DNA of 64,000 nt from Isoetes taiwanensis (GCA_021234155.1 JAJEKV010000156.1:680001-744000); one strand, 5' to 3'. Counted from the stretch's first letter, positions 33,165-45,561 are shown. The notes: generated by a model not told the origin, from the letters alone. Numbers and translations are program-made.

Positions 33165-33617
33165 GGGGGGGGCGTCCCTAAGGCCCGAAGGGGCCAAAAA
33201 AATATTTTTTGCAACACGAACCATTAACATCCAACATATAAAAATTAAATCCCCCAATACATAACAACCAATATATAACAACCAACACATAACAACCATT
33301 GACATTAACAACCAACACATAACTACCATTGACATTAATTAACACAACCATTGGGTCCAACACATTTAAATTAAAATCCCCCTTAAACCCCCTTTGGTTT
33401 GGGTGCATATTCACATGGGGTGTGACGTAGGGCAGCGAGAGCACTCATAATTGTATTTTGCACGTATAAAATCAACACCATATAGTATTCCGTTTGAAAT
33501 CTTATAGTATTTTGCGAATCTTATTATACAGTATAGCAAATTTTGTACTTGCATACCCCACAAACGAGGAACTTTACATACGGTGTAGATTAAGGAATAA
33601 GGGGTGAATATGCCTAT
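33165..33617. mobile_element. Foldback element, copy 2 (inverted, right arm truncated)
   Basis: The outer GC hairpin (GGCCCGAAGGGGCC, 33182-33195) and long left arm run to GGGTGCATATTCACATGGGG near 33420. The centre matches copy 1 in reverse. The other arm ends after about 15 bases (GTGAATATGC), where it abuts LINE coding sequence. The long arm contains CAACCAACACATAAC minirepeats (33260-33320). Confidence 0.7.
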
Positions 33618-33687
33618 TTTTATGAGCCATTGCACTTCTGGACAATTCTATTTGAAAAGCTACTTTCATCCAAGCAATATCAACCCT
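33604..33687 (-). pseudogene. Older LINE (LINE-2), C-terminal coding piece
   Basis: Joined across the 15-bp target duplication to the sequence beyond 41733, the minus strand reads WITWKHRNKVNYSDHR then VDIAWMKVAFQIELSRSAMA without a break. This is the usual end of an L1 ORF2 (W..WK.RN). The piece ends at the foldback element, so the original 3' UTR and poly(A) are missing. Confidence 0.8.
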
Positions 33688-34042
33688 ATGGTCTGAATAA
33701 TTTTTTTTTTTTTTTTTTTTGAGTGAATGGGGTTTTTTTTCATTAATTATAGAAAAAGGTACAACATAGTGAGTGAACCTTTATAGATAGGCTACTCATA
33801 ATAATAAAAACTACCAAATGAACACAAGAGAAATAGGTGCTGCTGTAAGCACATAATAATAGCAATGTAATGTGCAGCATAGTAACAAAAACAGTAGTGA
33901 ACTGAAATAGAAGATGAGAAATATGCTGTGCTGCCTCTAAGTGTGTAAGCAGCATAAGTGAACAATTCCTGCAGAGAAAAAGTAAATGTTAATAAGCTTT
34001 AGAAGTTATATGCAAGTCTGTTTCAAGCCAGGTGGGTGCTGG

Positions 34043-34567
34043 TCACTGATTTGGAAGGGTAGGGTGGTTTGTGTGAAAGTGATATGTGTGTAGGAAGTCA
34101 TAGTGAGCTCGAAAGTTTGGTTGAAGTATAAGGGTTCTGCCATTTCCCCAGTTTAGCTCAGTGATCAGCCTGTCAGCATTGGTAGTTGACATCAGAATTA
34201 TTAGAGTGCCATATGCATCTGCCAATCCCCTATGATGGTAGTAGCATTCCCTGTAATACTCAAACTGATGATTTGTCATTCTTCTACTGTTACTCTCCAT
34301 AAACCACCAGATCTCGTGCATAAGGTATGTGCTTCTGCAGAACTCCATAGCCCAATCTAATTCTTCATCAGGTATGCTAATTATGTCTATATTTGTGATG
34401 CCTCTAACTGTGCCTGTCCACATATCATATGTGTATTGTATGTCATGTACCAGCCTCTGCCCTGGGAAAAGTCTGTATTCTGCAGGCTCCACTGAAGTGC
34501 CAAAGTCTCTGCTAAGGCTCCCCATGTAATCTAGGAGAAGTACAATGAGTGTCAGTAAGTAAATCAT
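34043..34567 (-). CDS. Extra 174-codon ORF downstream of LINE-1 ORF2
   Basis: ATG at 34567 overlaps the end of ORF2 by 56 bp in another frame, and the frame stays open to 34043, within about 320 bp of the poly(A). It begins with a hydrophobic MIYLLTLIVLLLDY and continues with a Tyr/His/Asp-rich protein (DELDWAMEFC..., YYRECYYHHRGLADAYGTLI). It is not an RNase H domain, as some plant L1s carry, and I do not recognise it. In an element with several frameshifts a clean 174-codon frame is notable, but chance is possible. Confidence 0.4.
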   Translation of the reverse strand: MIYLLTLIVLLLDYMGSLSRDFGTSVEPAEYRLFPGQRLVHDIQYTYDMWTGTVRGITNIDIISIPDEELDWAMEFCRSTYLMHEIWWFMESNSRRMTNHQFEYYRECYYHHRGLADAYGTLIILMSTTNADRLITELNWGNGRTLILQPNFRAHYDFLHTYHFHTNHPTLPNQ

Positions 34568-36083
34568 GACAATTTAGTTTGAACAGTCTATGAGCTCCTA
34601 TGAATTGACCTATATTTAACCATTTTGTATCCAAGTCGTCTTTGTGCAAGTGTTTTTGACTGGTGGCAACCATCTCAATGTCATATATGACTTGTGATTT
34701 GATCCAGAACATAGATATTTGTTTACCTCCATACTGGCATCTGTTTCTATGCTTCCAAACATTCCATAATGCAATGCAACACAAAGTATTCTTATAAGCA
34801 TCATCATTCATCAAAAATTCCAGTAAAGTAGCAGGACAATTTATATGAAAGGTATCTTCAAACCATGCCCAAAAAGTAGTAAGCTTTACACAGCCAAATA
34901 TATGCTCCATAGATTCAACATATCTGCATCCAAGAGGGCAATAGGGATGAACTGAATTGGTTGCAGAATTGGAGTGCCTTGAGATAGTCTCCAGACATGG
35001 CACACTCTTATTTGCAATTAACCACGCAAAATAAGAAATTTTGGGGGGCAAGTAGGAAAGCCAAATATTTTTGAATAATCTTAATTCAGTGTCATCTGAA
35101 AGATCCCAATAGAGCTTAGATTTGGAAGGAATGTTAGGCTTATTTAAACAAGTATAAACCTTGGATACCTTGTAATTGGATTTACCACACAGAGTCCATT
35201 GGGCAGTGATAGGATTGTGTTGGATGTTGACATTGCCAACTCTTTGCATGATGAATCTGTACATAGTTTTGTCTGAAGAACTGCCTCTGATTCGATTTTT
35301 CAGATTGGTCCATGATATCCACCTTGTGTGATCCCAGAGATCACCGAGATGTAATATTCCATAGGACATCCACTTTTTATATATCTTTGGGTGGTTTATG
35401 GCCAAAGGAGTGGAATTATCCCTGGAGAAATTGGGATTCCAGAATAAACTTGTGTTAGAGTGACTGTTCTCAATAGCAGAATTATCAAAGGTTTTGTGAA
35501 CCCTGTTCCAAGCCAGAATGAAACTTCTCATTAGAGGGGAAGTATTAGGGGCAGGTTTCAAAGTTGTGAAAGCTGAGAAAGGTAAACTATGGCTGATCGA
35601 AGGATGCCCTTTAGGGTGACTGCAAGATAACCAATATTTGATAAAGACCATGGCTGGGTTGTTATGATTGAATAAAGATTTCCAAATGTATTTTCCAGCT
35701 AATGCAAAACCCTGAAGGGTCAAATTTTTGCAGCCAAGGCCACCATGTATCTTGCTTCTGGTGATAGTGTTCCAGTTAACCATGTGATGATTCTTCCAGA
35801 TAAAATTTCTCACAATTCTCTCAATTTGCTGATAGATGCCTTTGGGAGCCAAGAGAGCTGAGGAATAATAAATGTGAGAAGCAGCAATGACTGAATTAGC
35901 AATTATTGTTCTCCCTGCCAAAGAGAGACAATTGCCATAGTTGCCTAATTTCTTTCTAATTTTTGCAACTATAGGAGACCATAACTCTTTTAAACTGGGA
36001 TTGAGAGACAGAGGCATACCTAAAAGGCTAGTTGTCTCAGTTGATCTAATGCATTTGATACCAGCAATGCTATCAGTGTTCAT
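34512..36083 (-). pseudogene. LINE-1 ORF2 C-terminus: RT thumb and zf-RVT domain
   Basis: The 523-codon frame contains LGMPLSLNPSLKELWSPIVA, NYGNCLSLAGRTIIANSV, KIHGGLGCKNLTLQGFALAG and the zinc-binding zf-RVT block W..CLETISRHS...CPLGC...ESMEHIFGC, followed by ALWNVWKHRNRC. The frame is the direct continuation of the palm after the indel at 36226. Confidence 0.9.
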
Positions 36084-36180
36084 GTCTCCAATGATAGTAC
36101 ATTTATTTAGATTCAGCTGTATGCCAGAGGCAGCTCCAAAGATGTGAATGATGTGGAGAAAATTGGCAATGATGCTAGAA

Positions 36181-37448
36181 TCATTTTTGAGAAAATGAAC
36201 GAGAAGTCATCTGATATTGAAGAATAGACAGATTGGTTGTATTGTCTGGAAGATTAAGTCCAACAATATTCCCCATAGATTGATGGTAATTGATCACTCT
36301 AGTTAACATCTCTGCTACAGCCAGAAAGAGATAAGGTGCTAGGGGACATCCCTGTCTCACCCCTCGAGCAAGAGGGAAAAAATAGCCTGGGGAACCATTG
36401 ACAAGGACAGTTGATTGAGATCTGGAATTTAGGCCCAAAATAAGCTTAATAATCTTTTCACTGAAGCCAAGCTTTTGAAGAGAAAATTCTAAAAAGTTCC
36501 ACCTAACAGTGTCAAAAGCTTTGGAGAAATCTAGCTTGAGCAGAATGCAGTTTTGCTTAGTAAGATTATTCCAGTGCATTCCCTCCATGGCTGCAATGTA
36601 GTTATCCAGGATGAATCTGTTGGGGAGGAAGGCAGATTGATTCAAGCTAATAACATCTTGGAGATGAGATTTGATCCTGTTGGCTATGATTTTGGCACAA
36701 ACCTTATAGGTGGAGTTTGTCAGAGAGATAGGCCTCCAGTCAGAGAAGGATTGAGGATTGTCAACCTTGGGAATTAGAGTAATAAGGCCAGATGAAAGAG
36801 AAGGATGAAGGTGATTCGAGTTCCAGAAGCCTTTAATCATATGCACAAAGTCATCTTTAAGAATTTCCCAAAATCTAATAAAAAATTCAGGGGGTAACCC
36901 ATCGGGACCTGGACTTTTACCTTTTGCAAGGCTTTTAAGGGTGGAGAAAATCTCTTCAACATTTGGAATTGCCTCCATTGCAGGGGTCATGGCAATGTTA
37001 CTTTGTAAACCATTAGTTTCAATCAAATCAGTGAAAGATTTAGCTTCCGCAAATCCCGGATATGATTGTCCGAGGGTTGGGAAAAATATTAGCATAGTTC
37101 GAAAGCGTAAGAAGTTGGAAATTTCTTTTTTGATCTCAGAATGGTGTTATCATTTCCATCATTGACTGAGATAAGTTGACTTTTCATAAGCCTAGACTTA
37201 GCAACTTTGTAGAAGAACCTAGAGTTTCCATGATCCATGTTAGATAAGTATTTTAGTTTACACCTGATAGATGCTCCTTTAGCTTCTAGCTCTTCAATGG
37301 TTTTAATTACCATTTCTAGACTTCCTTCTTTTCTATGAAGCTCAATATTGAAGGGGTCATTTTGTAGATTGATTCTAACCTCCTTCATTTCCTGCAGATA
37401 AGATTTCTTTTTCTGCCTGCTTGATATCATGAAAATTCTTTTGACCAT
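36181..37448 (-). pseudogene. LINE-1 reverse transcriptase (palm)
   Basis: The linker 37448-37089 (LKYLSNMDHGNSRFFYKVAK) leads, after a frame change, to 37095-36181 with GKSPGPDGLPPEFF, LITLIPKV, WRPISLTNSTYKVCAKIIAN, CILLKLDFSKAFDTV (motif A Asp) and GVRQGCPLAPYLFL (motif B). At the active-site box the expected YADD is hit by an indel (net -2 or +1) near 36226: the frame reads LQYQMTS, while the other frame still shows ADD. The enzyme is therefore inactive. Confidence 0.93.
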
Positions 37449-38359
37449 TGTTTAATCCGGGCCTTTGAATTTTTAATATTGGCATAGAAGGTTCTCATAG
37501 AATTTGTAGATCCGACCTTTGGGAAGAGTGGCATAGTATGCAATGTAATCTTTCTGAAGGATTCGTAATCTAGGAGGTCATAGTTCAATTTGAAAGGTGT
37601 ATTACCATGCCTTTTGATGGAGAGCATAAGATTGGTTGTAAAGAACTCGAGGCTGGTGATCGATATTGAAGTACACTCATCACTGTAAACCAGACAATTA
37701 TTCCATATCTCATTATAAGTGTTGTTTATGTAAAACCTGTCAAGTGCACAATATACTCTGTTACTCCCTTCTTGCTTATTAGACCATGTGTAGACTGAGG
37801 TGGAAGATGGGATGTGCTGAAGAAAATGGCTGTCAAGCATTTGATCCCATTGAGTTCTTTCAACAGAGGACATGTTGAGATTTTTCCCAATTTTCAAATC
37901 CCACGTAGGGGTGTTATTAAAATCCCCTGCCATAATCCAGGTATCACAATCCTGAGATGCAATATAATTGTTTACATTGAGCCAAGTGTTAGCTCTAGAT
38001 CTCGACTCAATAGAGGCATAAACATTTATCACACCAAATTTGGAGTCATTATGTTTAAAGATTACTGATTGCCATGTTCTGCAAGGGCTAGTGTAGACAG
38101 AGATATGAGTTAGGTGTCTCCAAATAATGCAGAGCCCTCCTGAGGTTCCAGTTGCTTCAATCCATGTGGAGGAAAAATCTGGACCAATCCAATCTGAAAG
38201 ATTGGAGCACTCAAAGCTGGGGAGCCTTAGCTCCTGAAGCAGAATGATGTCTGCATCATAACTCCTAATTTGGGAAATGGCTCTTCTCCTTTTCAGTGGA
38301 CCCTTTATGCCTCTTAGATTCCAACTAAGAATCTTCATGGATAAATTAGGCAAAGGCAA
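37427..38359 (-). pseudogene. LINE-1 apurinic-like endonuclease domain (ORF2 N-terminus)
   Basis: MKILSWNLRGIKG (Asn14), IILLQEL (Glu43), IMAGDFNNTPTWD (Asp146, Asn148) and YCALDRFYIN follow the order of the exonuclease-endonuclease-phosphatase fold that nicks target DNA for target-primed reverse transcription. The final catalytic SDH motif is SLE here (near residue 236), so the copy should be catalytically dead. A start at the second Met (MKILSWN) also fits the family. Confidence 0.85.
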
Positions 38360-38841
38360 CCTTGGGGGGAATCAATGAAGTCTGGCAGCTTTTTTGGATT
38401 TAAGTTTAGTATTAGCTGCAGTAGGGTATTGTAGAGCGACACTTAATTATGTTTGCCTTTTTCTTTTTGATCTTTTTAGCAAAGAGAGTGATCAATGAAG
38501 TCTTATCCTGATGAGCAGTGGTTAATAAGTGGTGTGAGAGGGCATTCTCTTTGTCTGGGTCTAAATCTTCAGAGTCCATGTCTACAGACAATTTCTCATA
38601 GTGAGAGCATTGCCAGAATTTTGATTTGCAACAATCAGGTTGTGTAGTCTCCATAGAAGTATTGTTTATGGAATCAGGTATAATATTATCTCTATTAGGA
38701 TTATTGACCATCAAATTAGCTTCTTTAATTTATAATGGAAAGATCTTGCCGGGATTAACTTGTCAAGGTGTGTTGAATCCGAGATGCATGTTGAGTAGAG
38801 TCCGCCTTGTTTCTCCTTGTCATGTTGGCATTGTACTCCTA

Positions 38842-40316
38842 TTATCTCGGTTTGCTCTTGGGAATCGCACACCATAAATTTTGTTCCCAAACATTTGATA
38901 TATCCTTAGCCTTTTCATATCTCTGGTCCTTCAAGTCAACGACATATTTTCGTGGGATTCTCGCACCTTGTCTCATTACCTTTTCCAACAATATGTCTGC
39001 CACTATAACTGACTCTAATTCCTGTAGCTGCTGAGCTATCTCAGGGGAAATGGCTGAAGTTTTAGAAGAGTGAGGAGTTGAGTGTGAGATATCAACATAG
39101 TCAATATGCAGGAGGGGGGCTGCAGAATCTATTTCAGGTGAGAGTGTAGTGGTGGGGGGGATGGAGTGAATGTTTGATGTAATAGGGGCCAGAGTGTGAT
39201 GGGGAGTTTGCAAGTTGAGACATTTGCATATAACGTCTGCATAATTATTAACATCTGGATCGTCTGATATATCTGCAAGAATGGCAAAAGAGTTTGACAC
39301 TTCTATGTCACTGAGGTCACTGTCAATATCTGCAGCATGTTCATTGTCCTGGATATCCATATTTTGTGAGGAGACATATGCACTTGTGGAACCATGCTGT
39401 ATGTTTCCTTCAGTATGTTCAATACCTTTTTCATTAGTTAATGAAACTCCATTCAAACCTTCTGTCTCAGTTATGTTTTTTGATGTAGTTGAGACTGAGA
39501 CCCTTTTGTTTCCAGCTGGAATATCCCGAGAAGTTTTGCTTGATAAATGTTGATGGCTGGTGTTGCTCTTAGAATCCTTTAGGATATTTGATAGGGTCCT
39601 GTGGAGATCAATTCTTGGAGGCAGAAGTGGTGCCTTGCCTTTGCCATTGAGCATGTTTCTGTTGTGCTCAATGTTTGCCTTGTTTATTTGTGAAACACCT
39701 TGAGATGTTACTTTTGCTGACTCAATTTGCTGCCTGGTTTTCAGAGTTGGCTTTTCCATATCTTCAGCTAGTCGATTTTCCTTGATGGAAATTCCTTTGT
39801 TTAGAACCTTAATTCCCATATGCTTGTCAGAAGTTGATGTTCTGAAGGGTATTTGGGAATTATTAGGGAGATCATGATTTTTCTGCTGTGCCAAGTTCCT
39901 GACTTCCCTATGTTTCTGAATTCTTCTAGCACTGCCATTTACTTTGCTCCATTCTTTTTGAGGAGGTGGAACATTTTGAACTTGTATGTTAATGCCTATT
40001 TGTTTGGATTGCTCAGAGATAGCAATTCCTTTTTCCTGAAGATCATTATGATTTGTTTCCTTGTCAGGAAGGAAACATTCAATGCCAATCTTATGTCTAG
40101 AGTTACAACTCTGGCAATGATTTGGTAAACCTACCCATCTAAGTTGTAAGGTAGATGTCTTTCCAAAGAAGTCCAAGAATGATATGGCAAGAGGGATGAC
40201 TTTGGTGATGTCAGTTTTGTATGAAGCATTTGGGAGGTTTGAATGAGGAATATTCAAAGTGGTAAGGTAGGTGCCAATGGAGTTAAAATGGAGGAAAAGC
40301 AATCCTCATTCCAAAG
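38842..40316 (-). pseudogene. LINE-1 ORF1, zinc-knuckle and C-terminal part
   Basis: TLQLRWVGLPNHCQSC...H...C at about 40134-40075 is the CCHC zinc knuckle typical of plant L1 ORF1 (spacing C-x2-C-x3-H-x5-C). A long Ser/Thr/Asn/Lys-rich tail without known domain follows for about 400 residues. ORF1 proteins coat LINE RNA and act as nucleic-acid chaperones. A 100-codon acidic/basic stretch at 38714-38412 is probably its displaced end. Confidence 0.65.
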
Positions 40317-40335
40317 TAAATGGGACTTAATTCAC

Positions 40336-41624
40336 TCATAGTGACGAAGCAATATGATATTTTCGAGAATTGCTCAAAGGCGTGGTGGCATTCCATTTTA
40401 GGAACGAAACTTGGAATGTATCACAGGTAGTGAAGCCAAGCTTCAGTAGATAATTTGAAGTCCTGGAGCAGCCACATTCCACCATAATGTAAGGGAAATT
40501 TAACCAGTAAATAGAGTTTATGACAATACCCTTGTGTAGCCTCAAGAGATGGTCCCAAAGCTTTTCTATTTTTAACCCAACAGAATCCACTTTGACAACA
40601 ACAGCAACCTTGGATAAAGATTCAATTTTGGAAGCAATCAAAGGTGAGTTCAGGTGAATACCTCTGAAAAGCTGGATATTTGTAGGGGCTCTTGATTGTT
40701 GGTATTCAAACTCGGAGGCAAGTTGTTCATCTGAGATGATTGGTTGTGCTGGTCGTGGAAATAAAGGTAAAGGTACCCCATTTGCATCCAATCTTGGTAA
40801 AGTTTGGGATCCCCTTTGGTCCAGAGCTAGAGTGTCCCAGTTCGGAGCAAAATGGCTGAAATGATGCATTTCTTTTGACAGAGGTTCTTGGTTAGCAAAA
40901 TTCCCAAATTTAATAATTTTTGATGGATCAAGGTGGAATGCACTTAACTGAGAGAGAAGAGCGTCCCTTTGAGCAGCAGGAAGGAGCATGAAATTATGAA
41001 GGATCGAAAGAGAATTTGAATTTAGGGCTGACGGGCCTTGAAAAAGTTTATTTTTTTGGGGGAAATTCGCCATAAATGCAAAAAAGGGGAAGTCTGTCCG
41101 AGGCTATGGAGGCTAAAGAAATGAGAGAGAGATCAAGGAAAAAAATTCTATCTAACAGCTTAAAGGGATAGAAATACCATAAAATTGCCAGAGGTACTCA
41201 GGAGCACGGATTGAATCTAACTGAATCATTCTGAGAAAATTTTGACCATAATTTTGTTCTCTGTCCATCCACAATGTACCTGAAAAGTTGCAGTTGCTGA
41301 GATGTTCTTGTTGCCTGTAAATTCTAGCACCCAAGCTTCAATCATCTCGGCTTCAAATTCTTCTGAAGATGGTACAATTGAGTATTCCGGCTCAAACAGG
41401 TGATCTGGGAAGAATTGATTGAGAATAAGACTGTCCCAAAGCTCGGAAGATGATCCAATTAAAAAACCACAGGTGATTCTATGATCCTGCTTTAGAACAG
41501 TGAAAAATTTTGTATCCATGCATAGAGAAAAAGATGAGGAAATCAGATATTGCTGGGCCTCTACAAGGCCAGCAAATTGGGGAGGGCAAATTCGGATCAA
41601 ACAGTGATTTCTTTGGTGAATCAA
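40336..41624 (-). pseudogene. LINE-1 ORF1, N-terminal part
   Basis: Frames 41624-41226 (IRICPPQFAGLVEAQQYLIS...) and 41073-40336 are open, separated by frame changes. The second contains KVDSVGLKIEKLWDHLLRLH and PYIMVECGC...LLKLGFT, consistent with the DUF4283-like RNA-binding domain of plant L1 ORF1. It is broken by a stop near 40336, after which the zinc-knuckle part continues in another frame. Confidence 0.6.
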
Positions 41625-41733
41625 ATCAAGAACGAGTTTGAATCACAAAAGACAAAGAATTCAAGAAAATTGGCGCTGATTGATGACGTGTCCATCATTT
41701 CAATCGAATGATTCCCTCATGGTCTGAATAATT

Positions 41734-43590
41734 GACCTTATTCCTGTGTTTCCAAGTGATCCAAAAGGGTTGTCTGTTTAATAGTGTTAAAAAATCTGTT
41801 TGGAGCCTTTTAGCAGGTCCACGAGGTTGGCCCAATTACCAACATTGTGGTCTTTCAACCTCAGATAGCTATACCATCTCCAAAATTCTCTGACCTTGGA
41901 CAGTCAAAGATATGATTGATTGTTTCAGACTGATGACCACACAAATTACAATGAGGACGAGTTTCTAGATCCAGGCATCTTTTATGCATAGATTAGTTGG
42001 TGGAGGCATCTTCAGACAAAGACTTGCACTTTTGGTTGGGAGTAAGATTTCCAATTATTCCTTAAGATGGCTATAAAATGCTTTTTGGAGACTTGCCATT
42101 TGTCAGGATGGTCCTGGGATTTGGGAGGGGCAATAACTTTGTATCCTAAAGCCACTTTGTATTTATCGGGGTTCTGTATTTGCCAATCAGGAGTTCTAGA
42201 AGGTTGACATTCCATTTGAGTGTGAGCTACACTCATGACAATATCAAAAATAATTTTATCAACACGCTTACCCCCCATAGCTTGCTTAATATCCTCCTAT
42301 TTACACCACTTGTCTCCATCCCAGAGATGTTGAAGTTGAGTATCCTGCTTCTTTCCATTTTTTCCAGATGCGAGAATGCTTGAGCGCCCAGCAAACATCA
42401 TTTTCCTTTGCAAAGATCGGGGACCAGAACAAGGAGAAGTTGGCAGTGTCGAAATTAATATCCTTGTGCTCAAATCCTTCTCTCACAATATTCCAAGCTT
42501 CAAAAAATTTTCTCATGAGGGGGGAGGTGTTTGGGACACGCTTGAATTGATAGTAATTAGAGTCAGGAAGATAGTGGGCATACTTTCCCATTCCCAAATG
42601 CTTGGTGATCTGCAGCGAATGCCTTAAGAATTCCATAACAGGGGAAGTCCACCCATTGATAGATTTCCATACATATTTGGCTCCAAGAGCCTGACTATGT
42701 TTGTGTAGTGCCTTAAGTCCCAAAACCCCTTCTTTTTTACTATGGATAATTTCTTCCCATTTCACAAAATGCATCCCCTTCCAGAGATAATCTCTAAGGC
42801 ATCTCTCAATATCGTTGTATGTCTTCTTATTAGCAATGAGAACAGGTGAAAAGTAGACATGGGTGCTTGCCAGCACCACATTAGCTGTTAGAGCACAGCT
42901 AGCATAAGACAGATTGGGAGAGAAAGAGGAGTTTCTTCTTGATCCGAGCTACTATTAGCCTCCACACTTCCTTGTTGGGCAGATTAATTGCCAAAGGGAG
43001 GCCTAGCAGAGTTATAGCTTGATTGGGAGGTTTAATTTTGATTCCTTTAGTATCCAATGAGTTCAAGGGGTCTTCCCAAAGAATACTACATTTATTCAGG
43101 TATAGTTAGACCCCTGACATAGAAGTAAAAAGCTCTATCCTATCCAGCAGATGGTTAAAGATACTTTGATTAGCTTTTAGTAAGAGAAAGGTATCATCTG
43201 CATATTGTAAAATAGTGAGCTTCTTGTCTGACCCAGACATCTGCAAACCTTGAATCAAATTTTGATGTTGGAGATCTCTTACAACTCTAGTAAGCATTTC
43301 ATCTACAAACAGAAACAAATATGGGGCCAGAGGGCACCCATGTCTAACACCTCTTCTTATGGGGAAAGACCCAGTAGGGGAGCCATTGACTATTAGACTT
43401 GAGGATGCCAATTTGTTGAGGACTTGATTATGCAAGTGGGGTGAATACCTATATGAGTCAAGGCCTTCTTCAAAAATTCCCCAAGTCATAAGCACGTTTG
43501 AAGTCCAGCTTGAGCAGCATACATCCCTGTTTGGAGAGCCTATTCCAATGAATGGCCTCACTAGCTGCTATGTAATTGTCCAAAAAGTGA
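41734..43590 (-). pseudogene. Older LINE-2: reverse transcriptase to zf-RVT, 5'-truncated
   Basis: From the minus-strand start FLDNYIAASEAIHWNRLSKQ the sequence follows LINE-1 with moderate divergence: LLKLDFKRAYD, GVRHGCPLAPYLFLFVDEML, LTILQYADDTFLLL (YADD intact), KKEGVLGLKALHKHSQALGA and WITWKHRN at 41760. Several stops and frame changes are present (for example around 42880-43100). It continues at 33687 on the other side of LINE-1. The 5' end near 43590 joins non-LINE sequence directly. Confidence 0.88.
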
Positions 43591-45316
43591 TACGTGTGAT
43601 TCCACTCTGATAATAGTATTGGTAAGGGTTTGCCATCAAACAATAAAACTCTTCCACAAAATGGGCAAATGTATAGGTTAGCATCAATGCATGCAATTGA
43701 AGATAAGTCTGGCAATTGGGGATCTAATGATATCCCCCTCTTCAGCGTTTGGCAACCTAATTGCAACTTTTTTAAGCAGGGTTGCAAAACAGACAGTTCC
43801 TCAAGACCAGTCTTTCTTGAATTCCCTAAACCTAGATGCTCATCATTTGAACATAACAAATCTGGAATTAAGTAGGCTATCTCTTATTCCCTTGAGTTTA
43901 TAACTGCCATCACTCCAGACTAGCTTCTTTTGTCATATCCTTCATCAAAGACAACCATTTCTGCCTCTCTTCCTCAAAAGCTTCTTTTTTCTCTCTCATT
44001 GGCTTGCATGCATTATTTAGTTCTCTACATCTGTCACTGGATAAACCGATCCTTGATTCTATTTTTTTCAACTCAATCTCTGTTGATTCCATCCAAATGC
44101 ATAATCCTGTGTGTATCTATCACATGCAACACACATTTATCAGTATATTTGTGAAAAAAATGGATACCATAGCAAAAGAACTAATTGATGACCATAGTAA
44201 ATGTAAGGACAATAGTTAACTACAATCCACAATATGATGTATATATCTTTGAAGCTACATACTATGGAACAAAGCATATCTCATGCTACAAACTATAGCA
44301 ACTATCTAACTATCTACTAGACATTTTTAACCACAAACTATAAGCTACACTATACATAATTTCAAACTACAAAATATAAGACAAACTACAACTCAACTAT
44401 CAGTCACAATCGAGCCACAAACCATCATCTAGGCTATAAATCATGAACCATACATCAAACCATAATTTAGGGTTATAACCAACACCTAAGTAGCATGTGC
44501 ACTTGGGGTCACCATATCAAACCATAATTTAGAGCTATAAACTAGCAAACATTTCATCCAATCACCACAGCAAACCATACACAAACCTGAACAAGCTACA
44601 AACCACAAGCAAGTTATGTGGGTTTATAATCTCACTATTCTCGTGACAATACAAATTAGCATACAAAATAATTCAAGACCTATTTTCTACCTAAAAATGG
44701 TGAATACCTCATGCAATCACAACAGCCAGCATGCTTGATCAGTTTTAAAATTGTGTCCAAATTAAGCCTATACACTTTTAGTACTTCATTGTGAAGGAAT
44801 AGAGAAACACTTACATGAAACCACGTCCATTCCAATTTGGCTAGTGATCGCTGCAAGTGTAAGTGGTTGTATTTAATAAACAAATTGAAGGTAAAAGATG
44901 TGAGGGAGGGATCACCACTTAACCTATTGTTGGGCCCACTTTCTTTCTCACTCTCTAAATTTTGTGACCTTGAATTTTCAGCTGCATGTGCTTGAAAAGT
45001 TAACCAATTTATTTTTCTTCCCTTCATCTCTTGAAGAAGATAGACAACATCAAAGGTTTGTTGGAATTAGACCTCCCTGCGCATGTTGTCTATCAACCTA
45101 TAGTTTCCTATAAAGATTCATGAAGTCATTTCTCTTTGATAATTGTAGGTTCTTCAATTTGTAACAAGACGTAATCTTGTCTCCCCAAAACTGGTCCATT
45201 TCATTCTGTTTATCGAATTCCTTTTTCCCCTTATGTAGATCTGTATATAACAATCCATCTGAGCTTAGTTCCTTTGAAGCTGTCTTATCACTATCACCCA
45301 TGATTATTTTCTCCAA
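43591..45316 (-). pseudogene. Unrecognised degraded coding sequence upstream of LINE-2
   Basis: Minus-strand frames look protein-like: 45316-45098 (MGDSDKTASKELSSDGLLYT..., NEMDQFWGDKITSCYKLKNL), 45027-44850 (KINWLTFQAHAAENSRSQNL...), 44092-43910 (IELKKIESRIGLSSDRCREL, then KPMREKKEAFEEERQKWLSL, a short coiled coil) and 43859-43600 (IACIDANLYICPFCGRVLLF, a CxxC). They could be exons of one gene into which LINE-2 inserted. No family was recognised, and stops separate the pieces. Confidence 0.35.
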
Positions 45317-45561
45317 AAATCACTTGTTTGGTCTACGAATCTTTGATCTCCCATAATAAGAGTTGATTCCTTTCATGATCAGGAAATCAACTACCTAGGC
45401 TAGGGAAAGAATAGCTTGCTGGCTTCCTTGATTATTGGACACGAATTAGCCTTTATCCCGTTATTATTGACAAGCAACAAGATAGTTTCTGTAAGACGAG
45501 AATGTCATTGTGCTTTCATCGAACATAGTTTGGAGATGTAAACATGCCTTCTGTCCCTGAT

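Larger units (their letters stand above)
33688..41733 (-). mobile_element. Near full-length L1-type LINE (LINE-1) with 15-bp target duplication
   Basis: ATGGTCTGAATAATT flanks the element at 33688-33702 and 41719-41733. On the minus strand the order is ORF1 region (41624-38412), endonuclease and reverse transcriptase ORF2 (38359-34512), an extra ORF (34567-34043), 3' UTR and a poly(A) tail (33701-33720). Total about 8.0 kb, long for a plant L1. Several frameshifts make it inactive now, but a perfect target duplication and complete length indicate a fairly recent insertion. It landed inside the coding sequence of LINE-2. Confidence 0.95.
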
